Under the pieces are notes generated by a model, which saw only the letters and a program-made list of their open reading frames with translations, was not told where the DNA came from and did not search any database. Shown here in pieces: positions 10,017 through 21,640 of a stretch of 64,000 bases of DNA; the first letter of the stretch is position 1; each line of letters begins with the position of its first letter. The DNA is from Diphasiastrum complanatum (taxonomy: Eukaryota; Streptophyta; Lycopodiopsida; Lycopodiales; Lycopodiaceae). The position numbers and the translations under genes are program-made. Location: contig CM055104.1 of the NCBI GenBank assembly GCA_029204225.1, positions 50,070,182 through 50,134,181 on the forward strand, in the 5' to 3' direction.

Positions 10017-11099
10017 CAAGATGAACTTGGCTAGCAATACGCATAAGGATTAGAATAACATAAACATGTATGAAAACCTCTGTAAAGATGGCCCTCATTA
10101 AGACCTATTATGAATGTTAAAGTCTAAAATCTATAATAGCATGAATCATAATATACTCGTATTATCATGTCTTTAAGTTCTTGCTAGCAGTTATATGTTT
10201 CTCCTTCCTCTTGAAAGCCGCTAAAGAGCAGATCCACCAAACGGGACACAACGATTACTTACTCTCCCATCTAAAAGCTACGCATGATTCTGAAAGATAA
10301 TTTTGCGAGCATTGATGATACTAGACGCTGCATGAGTGTTGAGGACAACGCCATGAACCACTGTGACCTGAGCTTTGGGCTTCATGTGTGGCAATTTGAC
10401 AAAGGAAATAATGATCATGAAGCAAATGATTACCATAGACTGCACAATTTTCTGCCTACATCGATTGATATATCCCTTTTCAGGTTCAGTGACTGTACAA
10501 TGAGGATGTTCGCAATACAAGTTTGAAACAGATGCTGGTTACAACTTCACAATTTGAGAGGGCAAGTATTCCACGCATGTAGATTGAAGAGAATTGTATA
10601 CACATGTTAGGAGTCCTGTGCAAGCTCAGGGCCTAATGCAGAGTTTACTCAAAGATCATTGTTTTAACTATCACAACTCACGAGAACAAGGCCAATACTT
10701 CATAATATCTACGAACATACCTACAAGTATTAAAGACATAAAGATAATACACCTACAAAACAAAGAATCACAGAGTATGATACAACCTCAATATCTTCAA
10801 AATTCAGACTTTCTTGAAATTCACAGGCTCTAGTGTGCTTTGCCCTGCTTTTCTAATATTCGGAACATGAATCCACCACTCGGAATCGCAACATGAACAT
10901 AAATCGTTTCAGCCGAAGAACGCAAGAGAACGACGAGAGAGAGAGAGAGACATATACCTTATTTAAATTCTCAGGGAGACATGCCTGTTGGGAAACTCCT
11001 AGTGTGCATCATCATCGCACAGAAAAAGCAAGCGCATGGAGATCAATCCAACTTGTAGTAGAACCAAAGTGCATGCACAACTGCCCACTACTTTTATCA
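10017..11099. other. Stretch without recognisable gene
   Basis: Short frames on both strands around 10278-10526 overlap each other and look like chance. A short GA run lies at about 10938-10953. I see no further element. Confidence 0.4.
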
Positions 11100-11685
11100 A
11101 GAAAAAAAAAATTGGTAAGAAATCGATGAATGATCATGTATGCCTCATCTACATCCTATAGCTTACTAGGAAAAAAACGTTGTGGTTGCAGTACGTATAC
11201 TCCTGCAGGATCACTTTATGACCTTCCTTCTGAATAAACTCCACCAATTCGATCAGGTGGTCGTGCAAAGGATTGAGAGCTCCAGCTAGCACCTAGCGAT
11301 GGTGGCCACCAGATCATCTTCAGCGGGTCGGGATTCTCTGCAGGTAACATATTAGTTGACAGACTGATCACTAATTGTGTAAACAAAAGCACAGATGAAA
11401 GCACAAAGGTCTAACGTTGCTGAAAAAAACTGGTAAGAAATCGTTGCATGATCATGTATGCCTCATCTACGTCATCCTATGGCTTCCTACTAATTCTAGG
11501 AAAAGAAAGTTGTGGTTGCAGTATGTATACTCCTTTAGATCACTTCATGATCCTTCCGAATAAACTCCACCAATTCAATCAGTGGGTCATGCAAAGGATC
11601 GAGAGCTCCTGCTACCACTACTAGCGATGGTGGCCATTGGATCGTCTTCAGTAGGTCGAGATTCTCCGCAGGTACGAAGGAGCAA
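11100..11685 (-). pseudogene. Tandemly duplicated carboxylesterase-like (alpha/beta-hydrolase) remnant
   Basis: Two direct copies (about 11100-11350 and 11424-11685, offset about 320 bp) each encode on the minus strand a motif of the type PAENLDLLKTIQWPPSLVVV then LDPLHD and LIELVEFIRK. This resembles the C-terminal part of plant CXE/GID1-like carboxylesterases, where a PPTLVVVAGxDPLxD block carries the catalytic Asp. The left copy is frameshifted inside the block and the right one stops soon after (HEVI). No catalytic Ser or HGGG region is present. Confidence rests on one motif only. Confidence 0.45.
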
Positions 11686-11899
11686 TATGGTCGACTTTTG
11701 TTTGCCTTGTGTGGAAGTGAGAGCATCCATAAAGCGTCTGTCAGTTCCAGGGTTACGAGTTCATCGCTTTTTGCATACTTGATATCTGAGCTTGTTCTGG
11801 TTATGTAAAGAAAAGAACGCCTAAGATCAGAGACCACGGATAAATTGCAGATGAACAGAGCTAGCGGCTGCTGCTCTCAGCGCTACAAGATGCACGATA

Positions 11900-12650
11900 A
11901 TGGGGCCAGCGCTGTGTCCATTAAAATTCACTTGGATAAGTGTGCATGAGAAATGCTTCCTTGTACATAACGTCTTAGAATCTTTTGGAATCCTAAGATA
12001 TACCCAGTCATTAACTTTAAAATCTCTTGGAGATCTATTAAGATCGGTATAGTGTTTAGCTCTATCTTGAGCACTTCGGATGCTATCCTTAGCCACTTGC
12101 AACATTTCTTGGATATCATGCAAAAAATCAACAACCTTTTGGATCTTAACAGACTTAGTCTCAATATTCACTGGAGATGTAGGTTGAAAACCGTACATAA
12201 ACATAAAAGGACTGTAACCTGTAGCAGAATGTTTTCTACTATTATATGCAAACTCAACCAGTGGGAGATAATCTTCCCAATGAGATTGTTTGTGAGAAAA
12301 ATATATTCTCAAAATATCTTCCATAGTTTGATTAGTCCTTTCTGTCTAGCCATCTAAATTAGGATGATTAGAAGAACTTAAACTCAAAGAAGTTTCAAGT
12401 TTATGGAATACTGCTGACCAAAAGTGAATTGTGAACTTAGGATCTCTATCACTAACAATGTCACTGGGCAGACCATACAACCAAAATAATCTTTCAACAA
12501 AGATTTGGGCTAAATCAGAAGACTTTATAGTTGACTTGACTGATATGAATGCAACTAACTTAGTTAACCGATCCAGTACAACCCAAAGAGAATCATTTTG
12601 TCGATGGGCTAGCCCTAATGAATGGGATTTTGGAAAAGCATGTGTTGCCT
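11900..12650 (-). pseudogene. Ty3/gypsy integrase core fragment
   Basis: The minus strand encodes the catalytic core in order: LWVVLDRLTKLVAFI (first Asp), IVSDRDPKFT (second Asp), then NHPNLDG-stop-TERTNQTMED with the catalytic Glu, and PLVEFAYNSRKHSATGYSPF. A stop interrupts the usual DGQTER. The C-terminal part (RDFKVNDWVYLRIPKDSKTL) follows in the same frame and ends near 11900. It is the same gypsy lineage as 44860-45800. RT and LTRs are absent here. Confidence 0.85.
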
Positions 12651-13865
12651 CAGCCACATCTTCAACATAAGTCAAAAGATGGCGTTGTTATTTGCGAACA
12701 TCATCTCCCACTCGGCATGCATAAACGTGATGTCTTCAAAACTATAAACACACATCTTAAAAATACGTGTTTTCCAGAAGTTTCAAGATCCACACTCTAC
12801 AAGATGTGGAGACAAGAATTTGGACATGTCAAGACTCCAACAAGACAAAGAATGTCCAAATGCAAAACATGTGACGAGCTTAAAAATGCAATAGAAACAA
12901 CTCTCGACGCTAGGATGTGTGATCGTTATATTGCATTAAGAGGTCATCATCTACATCATGTTTTCAATTCCAGAAAATTGTATGCATATTGGAAAGAAGA
13001 GTCAAGATTCCATCATGAGTAGTCTTTGTGTCTTATCATTGATGGAATTGATCAAAATACAGCAACATTATCCCGTTTCAATAAGACTCCTCCTAGATTA
13101 GAGGGAAATCAATTTTTGAAACACATGTTTGTGGGGTATTGGTTCATGGATTCAAGTTGCTCTGTGATGTTTGGATTGATACCTTGCATGCTCATGATAG
13201 CAATCAAGTTGTCACATCAATAATGCGAGCAATAAGAAAGGTACAAGCATCACGTGATAACTTACCTCCGATCTTACGTATTCAAGTTGACATTTGTTGG
13301 CGGGAGAACAAGAACAAATTTATTTTTGGTCTTTGTTGTATGTTAGTGGCACATAACATCTTTCAAAAGGTAGAAATGGGATTTCTTTTGTTTGGCCACA
13401 CATATGAAGACATACATCAGGTTTTCAGTGTCATATCTAGGGCTTTGAAGTCCAAATCAGTTCACACAATGCCAGATATGCTAGTACGAATTGGTGAAAA
13501 GATAGGTGGTGGTCGAAAGCACTAAATTAAAAATACTGGAACGAATGATAGATTGGAAACAATTTATAGATCCTTCTATTGCTCAAGGAAATGACGACTT
13601 AGAAAGACACACCAATCCTCACTATTTTTATTTTCAAATGATGAATGGTGAGCCAACCATGCAATGGAAATACTATTCTAATGATGGAGACAACGCATGG
13701 AGTGAACCTTTCAACCCGTTGCAGCGTGTACCTTCAAAAGATGAAGCCATCTCTATAACATCCACAAAGGATTTGGATCCTGATGAAATGAAAAGAATAG
13801 TGTCCTTTATTGATTATTTGCGGTTCATGAGTCAGAAAAAAAATGTTATCAGGATCAATGTATAG
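12640..13865 (+). pseudogene. DUF7869-like transposon protein, broken
   Basis: The frame encodes LGMHKRDVFKTIN, a CxxC segment (MSKCKTCDELKNAI), then after an in-frame TAG (13020) CLIIDGIDQN. A frameshift near 13135 follows, then RIQVDICWRENKNKFIFGL and FGHTYEDIHQVFSVISR. I associate the trio IIDGxDQN / LxxDNCWRENKN / VGHTHEDIDQ with DUF7869 proteins, which have a likely RNase-H-like fold with three acidic positions. A last block (13506-13865; MIDWKQFIDPSI, NPHYFYFQM) matches their usual C-terminal part. Here DN has become DI and HTHEDID has become HTYEDIH. One stop and at least two frameshifts make it inactive. Confidence 0.7.
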
Positions 13866-13872
13866 CCAAGAG

Positions 13873-14206
13873 GATATCCTTGTGAGGTCCAAAACACACT
13901 AAATGGAGTTTAGACAAGGTATGAGACAGTGTATGCATGTGTAGAGTTATCAATAGCAATTCTATGAATGGTTGGTCCATGCATAAGACTCTATTCTAGG
14001 TGAATCTATGTATAGAAAACTTAGGGCTATGCATGGCTATGTGCCTAGGATGCTTTTGGCTCTATATATTGGGTCCAAACTCGCCCTACTCCTCATCATG
14101 GTTGTAGATTCATTGTCAGACTCTTATTCTTGTTCCTTGGCTTGGGGGAGAGGCTTCTAGAGTTGATTGGAGGCTTCTACTTGGTTGGGTGGTTTCTCCA
14201 TAGTCC
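13873..14206 (+). repeat. Gypsy LTR, family G1 (lacks its first ~110 bp)
   Basis: It is homologous, in opposite orientation, to 3280-2984, and continues through TTGGTTGGGTGGTTTCTCC, which is shared with 30888-30915. The match starts inside the LTR at GATATCCTTGTGAGGTCC, immediately behind the DUF7869-like gene. A TATA-like CTATATATTGG is at about 14060. Together with the LTR at 2984-3393 it brackets the unusual block in inverted orientation. Confidence 0.75.
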
Positions 14207-15170
14207 ATCAAGTTTGTAGCAGTTTTGACTTCTAGAAATCAAGAATTCATGGTTCTCAACCCATACTGCTTCATAGGATTTGTATGAAGGCTTCTTGGAA
14301 CTCTTAAACACCATTTAAGACTGTTTGGATCATCACTAGGCTTGGTTGAGTGTTTGCACGTTTTTAGGCAGATTGGCCTTGAAAAAGTGCTCCCTCCAGG
14401 TTTTTTGGTTGTTCTGAACACACACATGTGAATCCTAGGTGGCAGGCTGAACGGCAACTGTCTTGTTCACTAGGTCTTCCTCTATACTAGGTTTTATAGC
14501 ACCCAATTTGGTGTCCTGTAGCCAAAGATATGATCATCTAAAGTTTTGCAATTTTGTGAGCAAAATTGGTAAAATTTTGAATTGTTTTGATTGCATGCAT
14601 GACAATTTCCTATTTTGAGGTACTGTACTTGCATGAAATGTCTGCATGTTGGTTCTCAGAGTGATTCTAGCATGCATGAGTGGTTTAGATATGTTTTGAG
14701 TTGTTATACGCATGTACTTTGATTGATAGATACAAAATTCCCATAATTGACAATTTCCGTAGACAATTTTTTGAGTTGACAATTTTCGTAGAACTTGATT
14801 TTACGTGAAATTTCGTAATTGTGAAAATTTAGTTTAATGTTGCATCTTTTGCATGCATGATGGACATTGAAGTAGTAAAACTAAGAATCGAACAATGAAT
14901 TGAATTCTCGGTTTCGTTTGCTTAATAACTGATGGTGGTTTTTTTACGAATTGTTAGGAAACCTAAATTTTTTTTAAAAAAATTAAAAGTGCGAAAACTC
15001 AAAATTTTAGTTTTTTCCAGTTTCTTAAATTATCTATGAAATTGACTTAAAATAGTGATTTGACCATGGTGGAGTCAACTTCAGTCGATTTTTGGTCAAC
15101 TGTACTTCACTATGAGTTAATCTGATATTAACTAAAATTAGTAACTTTCAGGATAGATATATCGAGATGG
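14207..15170 (+). other. Noncoding stretch upstream of gypsy gag
   Basis: No reliable frame is visible. The sequence is rich in GCATG and TTTTCGT-type words and ends directly before the gag ATG at 15167-15180, so it may hold the decayed 5' LTR and leader of the gypsy element that follows. I could not find a clear primer-binding site. Confidence 0.3.
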
Positions 15171-15999
15171 CCGAAGAAACTTCAAATCAAGCTGCAAATC
15201 CAGGTGCGCCATCTTATGTGGTGATTTGTCGGTAGTTGAGTACGACACTCAATGATATGAATAATCGTAATCAGATGAGAGATCAACAAATGGAGGTTCT
15301 GTTGAATCAAGTCAAATTGATGTTTTCACCCAATCTCGGTTTTCAATCGGAGGTTTATGCGGGGGAGAAGAAGGAGAATGAACCTGAGGTCATCGAGGAT
15401 TGGCTGGCCAAGTGGAGTAGTTACCTCAATCTGCACAGTGTTTCTGCTGAAAAGAAAATTGAAAGTGTCGTGTTTTTTTTACACGACAAAGCGTCATCGT
15501 GGTGGCGAGATTTATCGGTGAAGCCAATTACTTGGGATGCGTTTGTGGAAGCTTTAAGAAAGTTTTCGTAGTTTCTGATGATGTGGACTACTATCTAAAG
15601 TTCGTGAACTGTAAAATGGGTACAAAGAGTTTAGACTCTTATATCCAAGAACAAAGTTGGCACTTTGGCAGTTTGTCAGCCAACTATCAGAACGAATGTA
15701 GGCGAAACGTGCTTCAAAACCTTGAGAATGCGTTTCGGATTGCGAAAGCATATGATTCCACAGTGGTGGCATCCAGGAAGCAGTTTGTGCAGATTCCAAC
15801 CACTTTGAAAACCAAGAAGAGTAAGAAGCGCGGTCCAGATGAAGCAAAATATTTTGACGAATTAGATCAAGCAGAATGGGAGCCCAGAAAGCCGAGGAGA
15901 AAGAGATTTAAGAAATCTATGTCCCGAAAAAAAGCTAAGAAAAAGAACTTATGTTCTGTCTATAAGAAGCTTGGACATATGATGAAATTTTGTTCATAA
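15168..15999 (+). pseudogene. Ty3/gypsy gag, frameshifted
   Basis: The start reads MAEETSNQAANPGAPSYV, followed by a stop at 15234. The next frame (to 15571) has the retrotransposon gag core (EVIEDWLAKWSSYL, VVFFLHDKASSWWRDL, ITWDAFVEALRKFS). A frameshift then leads to 15499-15999 with a basic stretch and a decayed zinc knuckle, LCSVYKKLGHMMKFC, whose second Cys is now Tyr. It heads the protease and RT remnants that follow. Confidence 0.8.
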
Positions 16000-16008
16000 A
16001 GGAAGAAA

Positions 16009-16518
16009 GTGTCTGCTCACATGATAGAGATCCCAGGAGGCAATGGTAAAACTTTGGAAATTAACCTGACTGATTGTGATTGTGAATGTTCTTTTAGTAC
16101 TACTTCTTTCTTGCCTAATGAACTTTTTCGCTTAATTGACACAATTAAAGATCAAGAAGTGAGTATTTTATTGGACAGTGGTTCAATTAATAATTTTATC
16201 AATTTTCGTCTTGTGCAGAAACTCAGCTTGGAAACTGAAGCCAATCATAGATATAAAGTTTATCTAGCTTCAGGAGCAAAGTTGGACACTTGGAACGTAA
16301 AAGTCCCAAAGCTCCCAGTTTTGATGCAAGGACACATGGAATTAGTTTATTTTCATGTTTTAGACCTAGCTCGTACTGATTTAATCTTAGGTTATGAATG
16401 GTTATTTAGTAAATCGCCTTCTCTGTTGATTGATTTTGAGAAACATGTTCTCACTTTCAAGGAGGGTGATAAGGTAGTTATATTATTTGGCTCTTCTTAT
16501 CAATTAGTTCTCATATAA
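16009..16518 (+). pseudogene. Ty3/gypsy retropepsin domain
   Basis: A 169-codon open frame holds the aspartic protease signature ILLDSGSINNFIN (DSG active site), the flap region (YKVYLASGAKLDTW) and the DLILGYEWL motif typical of Ty3/gypsy protease. It is separated by a stop from gag and by about 80 bases from the RT start, so the original polyprotein is broken. Confidence 0.85.
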
Positions 16519-16598
16519 TTTTGTCTAAGCATCAAACACTTACGCATATCAATACGTAATTTTGTACGTCCGTTGGATCAGATTTCTACGGTTATGAA

Positions 16599-16934
16599 AT
16601 GGAGACATTGGATTATTCTGAGTATGAAGTTTTTTCAATTTGTGTTATTCCAGTTGTGGATGTTCCTGAAATGAATCTAAATGGTTGTGAATTCTCAGCA
16701 ATTCTTAGCTCAGTGAATTTAGATCATGAACAAGTAGTGGAAGAACAGATCATAGATGAATTTAGAGATGTTTTTCCATCTGAATTACCTCATGGTTTAC
16801 CACCAACTAGGTCAATAGACCACATGATTGAGTTAATTTCAGGAAGTCAACTTGTCTATAGACAACCCTTATAGGTTCTCTCAAAACGTGGAGGCAGAGA
16901 TTTCAAATCAAATAGAAAACTATCTGAGGATGGG
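16599..16934 (+). pseudogene. Ty3/gypsy reverse transcriptase, N-terminal fragment
   Basis: This holds the connector and start of RT: IIDEFRDVFPSELPHGLPPT, RSIDHMIELISGSQLVYRQP, then after a frameshift QIENYLRMGVC. It ends abruptly at about 16934 where the duplicated 3-kb unit begins; the RT palm and the YxDD motif are missing. Confidence 0.85.
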
Positions 16935-17748
16935 GGTTTGCATACTTTTTAAGGATACGTTTTGCTGTCACGATAGCAAGCAGTCTAGAAATGGAATTGG
17001 ATGTGTTTTTTTCAAAGTTGAGCATGTTTTCCTTGGCAGACCGGTGATCAGTACAGAGGTGAAAGGATTTTGCATGCAGTTGTATCAACAGTTTCGCAAT
17101 CAAAACTGACTCCAGCAGAATTGCTGCAGATCAAAGCGATTCACAAAATCACAGTTCTCAAAGTTTTCAAGGTATTTTCTCTCAATTGAACAGCTCATCC
17201 TACCTATGATCTATCATGTCAAGTGTTAATAGGAATCGATGTCCTACGGTAATCGAGTCCGCATGTAGATGATTTCAACAAGTTTTTCTATGACATGTCT
17301 CAAGTGTATTTCTAGCAGAAACTGGTGAACAAACTTTGTAATCGTAATTTGAGTCAGTTGGCGAGCGACACAGGAGCTTGTTGGAACGAATTTTATGATC
17401 CCCTTTTGCAAGTAAAATTGCGATGGCATTGAATTGGAAAGTGTTGTGTTAAGGTTTCTCGAATGCAAGTGGCTTTAGCAGGGACTTGTGTGCTACAGTC
17501 TGATGTTTTTATATACAAGAGTACTCTTGGGTTTAACGTCAAGGGGTTTATGGATTTCTTGTCTTTGGTGTATGTAGTTGCTTCAATTTTATTTTGTATT
17601 TGAGGGTTGTGGAGGGCTATAGAGAGGTTGTGGGCTTTTGCAATGGCATTTGGGGATGAGGGATTCTTGAAATTGGATTGTGGTTTCTTGACAATTGCTA
17701 TGAGAATGAGACTTGTTTTGAAAAATTGATTGGTGACGCAGGAGTACC

Positions 17749-18393
17749 ATGGCCAATCCCCACCTCATCCTAGAGGATTCGGACAGGAGAGCCGCCAGAG
17801 TGAGAAACGACTTTCGGATCCTCGAACTCGAGCGCAGGAGTAACCTGCACACGAAGCTCTTGTTCGGGTTCTTGGAGAGAGATGTCGTACTCGCTGCAGT
17901 AGAGATCCTTCAGTGGAGTATTCAGAAGAAAGGTCAAGAGTCTGGGGATTGCCGGCAATTTTACGACACGAGGCCATCTGTCAAGGCGATGGTGTTGGTA
18001 AGAGATTGTTATTTTGATTCTGTTTGTAGTTCTCTGATTTCAGCATGCTTGTGATTATGTTTGCAGGACTTGTCAAGTTTTTTTGTTCCTGCTAATTTGA
18101 TTTAACTTCTTTATCGGTCTTGTTTGTAGATGGCATGCCGCGCTTATGGGGTCTATGGAGATTCCCCAAGTAGCCGGGACTTGGAGGCTTTCAAAGCTAT
18201 CACTAAGAAGGTCATCAAAGATCGCAATGATACCGCTCATCTGCAAGATATTGGATGCCTTGATCCTCTGGTGAAGAATTGCCAGGTTGGAATTAAGGCT
18301 TGGCCGGAAATCCCCCAGCAATATCCGGAGCATGTGACTATAATCAACAATTACGAGCCCTTTAAGCAGGCTCTACCTGAGTCTTTCCAGTGA
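17749..18393 (+). CDS. Unrecognised two-exon gene, 170 aa, in the duplicated unit
   Basis: Exon 1 is 17749-17997 (83 codons) and exon 2 is 18130-18393 (87 codons and stop). The 132-bp intron GTAAGAG...TTGTTTGTAG is phase 0. The protein starts MANPHLILEDSDRRAAR, has a helical segment (SNLHTKLLFGFLERDVVLAA), a charged middle (SIQKKGQESGDCRQFYDTRP) and a C-terminal half with MACRAYGVYGDSPSSRDLEA and WPEIPQQYPEHVTIINNYE. No catalytic motif, signal peptide or membrane span is obvious, and I do not recognise it. A TATA-like TTTTTATATACAAG lies about 235 bp upstream. The copy at 47397-48037 is similar but frameshifted, so this one is the better preserved. Confidence 0.6.
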
Positions 18394-18721
18394 CTTCTAG
18401 TGTTAATAGTTCATGTAGTTTCAGTCGGTTAGCAACAATTTTTCAAATCCCTCTTTCATTTGGCCTAGAAATTCGGCAAGATTATGGTTTTGATACTGTT
18501 ATTGCCTGCTAGAAATTTTCAACTTGACAAAAGACATGTAAAACACAAGACTCAATAACATTTGTTGCATCATACTTGACATGTTGTGCACAATAGAAAA
18601 ATCATTGTCATTTGCTACTTTAAAAGTTTCTTTGCATGTAAATTTGTGGATTGAAATAGACAATAAAAGCTACATAGTTCATTCTCTTCAAAATATAAGA
18701 ACATCGTGATGAGAAGGTCTT

Positions 18722-18985
18722 TTGCTTATATTATCAATGTTTATGCACCTTAATGTCACTAGTTCGGGATACTTCCCTGCTGAATGGAAAGGTGAACTGC
18801 AGAGTTCAATCTCGGCTCTGGTGTTTCCAAACATTTGCGATGCTGTCTTTCCTTGGTTGCATTATCTTCAGTTCTATCCCACTGTTCCATCATACGTTGT
18901 CAATGTTCCTCAGAAAAGTGTCGTTGCTGATCTTCTGTATTACGTTAGAAAGTCATTAAAAAGCTCGCTCACCCTTGGACAATGA
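18722..18985 (+). CDS. Possible second exon/frame in the duplicated unit
   Basis: An 87-codon frame includes FPNICDAVFPWLHYLQFYP and VPQKSVVADLLYYVRKSLKS. The same peptide, with few changes, is encoded in copy 2 at about 47035-46870 (minus), although there a stop follows early. It has no start context and could be a 3' exon of the preceding gene or a piece of another captured gene. Conservation may simply reflect the recent duplication. Confidence 0.3.
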   Translation: MLILSMFMHLNVTSSGYFPAEWKGELQSSISALVFPNICDAVFPWLHYLQFYPTVPSYVVNVPQKSVVADLLYYVRKSLKSSLTLGQ

Positions 18986-19999
18986 TTGCAGCAATCCCCG
19001 CAGGACATCAGACCGTGCAACTGCAGATTTAGTGAGGGATTTTGATCTGTTCTCTATGAATATCTGATCAGACAACACTCTCTGAACCACTGCTCGCCTC
19101 TCGTCAACTCATTCAAAACCTGCAAGACTGCTAGAGATCGATGACACAACATTTTGGGCAGCCCTCCTTTTCTGTCGACATATCATTTACTAAACATGGT
19201 GGTTGCTCAATCTCCTCAGATAAAGATGCTTTGGCAGCCTTCTTTCGTAATCTACATCTTCGTTGTCTCTCCCTCGCTTGTGCCCGCACATCGTTCCTCC
19301 TCAACTAATCTCTCCCTCTGCCTAGGACCACCCTCTTCACACCTAATTGCCTCTGTGCATGTCTGTTGATGAGTTACAAATCATCAAAGTACTAACATCT
19401 GCGTGCGCGAGCAGCATTCGCAATCGAACATGGAGATAGCTCAACTCACTCAACATTCTCATGTGATCTCGTGTGTTCCCAGACGTTCTCCGGCCAGTTC
19501 CCGAGCTTGTACTCAAATTCTGTTCGAAATTAGGCTGATCACATGTAGCAGGGATTATTACATTAATTTGTATTTTGTATTTCTTTGCCCACCTAGATTG
19601 TACAAGTTTGAGTGTATAGCAAAATTTTTCTTAATGATAATTAAAGAGAAGAATATGGACTTACAAGCCTCTAACATACTAGAAAGTCACTAGTTACTCA
19701 TTTCATAGTTATTTTGAATCTAAATTTACCATAGATTCATCTATCTAAAACTGAGTCATTATTTCTTATATCCAATTTTTATTATATTAAATTGAATCCA
19801 AATTTAAAACTTCGGCAGCACGAAAAGTCCCTATTGTACAAGATGAAAAGTCTTATATTTATATTTCAAACATCTATATATAGAAAGCACAACTTGTATG
19901 TCTTTATAATCAAGTTAGTATGCTCCATACAAATTTTGGTCAAGTGATAACTAGTATTTTATACTCTTACACATTTTGCAATTCAAACCACCTAACAAA

Positions 20000-21640
20000 C
20001 TTGTTGTCCGTGACCAAATATTGGTACACCCAACCATGCATCTACCCATGAGTCTTATCGGGTTTATAAACCATAGTCAAATCACATTCTAGAAATAACA
20101 ATAACCACCGAGCAATTTTTCCCGATACCTTTGGTTTATCTACTAAATTTACCAAAGCCACATGGTCTACATAGAAAGCAAAATTGTTGCCCAATAAACA
20201 ATGGCAAAATTTATTAAATGTGTAAACCATAGCCAATGCTTCCCTTTCCTTGGTGGTGTAATTCCACTCCGCACTGTTCAGTAATCGAGAAATATAGACA
20301 ATCGATTGATCCACCTTACTAGTCGGATTTTGGGCTACCATGGCCCCAACCGCAACATCTAAAGCATCCTTGTGAACGTGAAATTCAAGATCCCACCCTG
20401 GAGGTATACAATTGGGACATCCACGTATTTCTGCTTCAAAATCTCCATGCTTTTTGGCATAGGTTGCTCCAAGAGAATGGTGCATCCTTCTTCATCAATT
20501 TAGTGATCAATGCCATAGTCTTGAATAAAGCAAAGGTTAACTAAACTAAGCAATACCATTAAATACCAAGATGTCATTTGGGTTGCTTGGTTCAGGCATA
20601 TCCAAGACTGCTTTGATCTTTTGAGGGCCAGGGGATTTTTCGGCCTTCGAAACAATGTAACCTATAATCAGTCCTAAAGCCACAAAGAACAAACAGTTTC
20701 TAGGATTAAAGCTAATACCATACTCCCGACGACGTTCAAAACACTTCCGGAGTTTCTCCAAATGGATAGCCAGATCACTGAAAATGCTAAAATCATCAAG
20801 AAAAATCTTCATGGATTCATCCAAATACTCCTTGAACATTTGGTTAACCGCTCATTGCATGTAGGCGGTGCGCTCTTTATTCTGAAAGGCATCTTCATCC
20901 ATACATATGCGCCCCAATCGGTAATAAATGTCATCTTATATCGGTCCTCCTGCGCGATGAAGATTTGACAATACCCTAAATAAGCATCCATGAAGGAGTA
21001 TACCTCGTGCCCGACTACCATGTCCAGGACAGAGTCTGAGAATGGTAACGAGTAGGGTCCTTTTTTGTAGCGTCATTGAGCTTACGATAATCAATGCATA
21101 TACAAAGTTTCCCATTTCTCTTCGATACAACCACGATAAGTGATAACCGGGGGGTCTACTGGTTCAAGAATCCGGCCAGCACTAGTTTATTGATATCCTC
21201 AGCTGCTTTGGCGTAATTGGGATTTGTACAATACCGTGCCTAGTGAGCAAATGGTATTGTACTATCCAATTCAATACGATGTTTATCAAGCAATGCAAGG
21301 ATGGCTTTGAGGTCATGATAGGACCAAGCAAAACATCCTTGAATTTTCGGAATAGCTTCTCGGTGTCCTCTCCCACCTACGTGAGAATATCTGTGTCTAT
21401 CGAAAGGTTTTTTGGCTTGTCATTGGTCCCGATGTTTATGAGGCAAATTTGTTCTCTTTCATTCTGTGTCTAGTGGGCCACTTTCACGTCCTTCACCTTC
21501 TTGCATTGTTGACCGGCATTTCTCAATAGCGTTTAGGGTTTGTGAAAAATCCAGCAAGTTCACACGTGTGGGGATCCACAACAAATGTGTGAATGATCTT
21601 GACCATGCTTTGTGGTGGCACACAGAACACTTGTAGAGCA
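20000..21640 (-). pseudogene. Ty3/gypsy reverse transcriptase-RNase H, decayed
   Basis: Read on the minus strand, the RT palm (VYSFMDAYLGYCQIFIAQED, WMKMPFRIKSAPPT) is followed after a frameshift by the FLDDFSIFS catalytic box. RNase H then follows (WDLEFHVHKDALDVAVGAMV, WNYTTKEREALAMVYTFNKF, FYVDHVALVNLV). Upstream remnants to about 21640 look like the segment before RT. It ends near 20000 where the duplicated unit begins. Several frameshifts and stops are present. It runs opposite to the gypsy element at 15.2-16.9 kb. Confidence 0.85.

Larger units (their letters stand above)
16935..19975 (+). repeat. 3-kb duplicated unit, copy 1 (inverted relative to copy 2)
   Basis: The whole stretch is similar, in opposite orientation, to 45862-48791. 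It starts with GGGTTTGCATACTTTTTAAG inside a gypsy RT and ends near TTTTGGTCAAGTGATAACTAG beside a minus-strand gypsy RNase H. It contains a two-exon gene (17749-18393), a second conserved frame (18722-18985) and a noncoding 3' half. I find no clear terminal inverted repeats or target duplication. It is either a captured gene segment or an unrecognised element. Confidence 0.85.

Noticed and set aside
15554-15847. Minus-strand 97-codon frame over gypsy gag
   Set aside because: Shadow of the gag frame with its zinc knuckle.
18073-18333. Minus-strand frames over the two-exon gene of the 3-kb unit (also 17589-17977)
   Set aside because: They are shadows of the plus-strand exons; the spliced plus-strand frame with phase-0 intron is more coherent.
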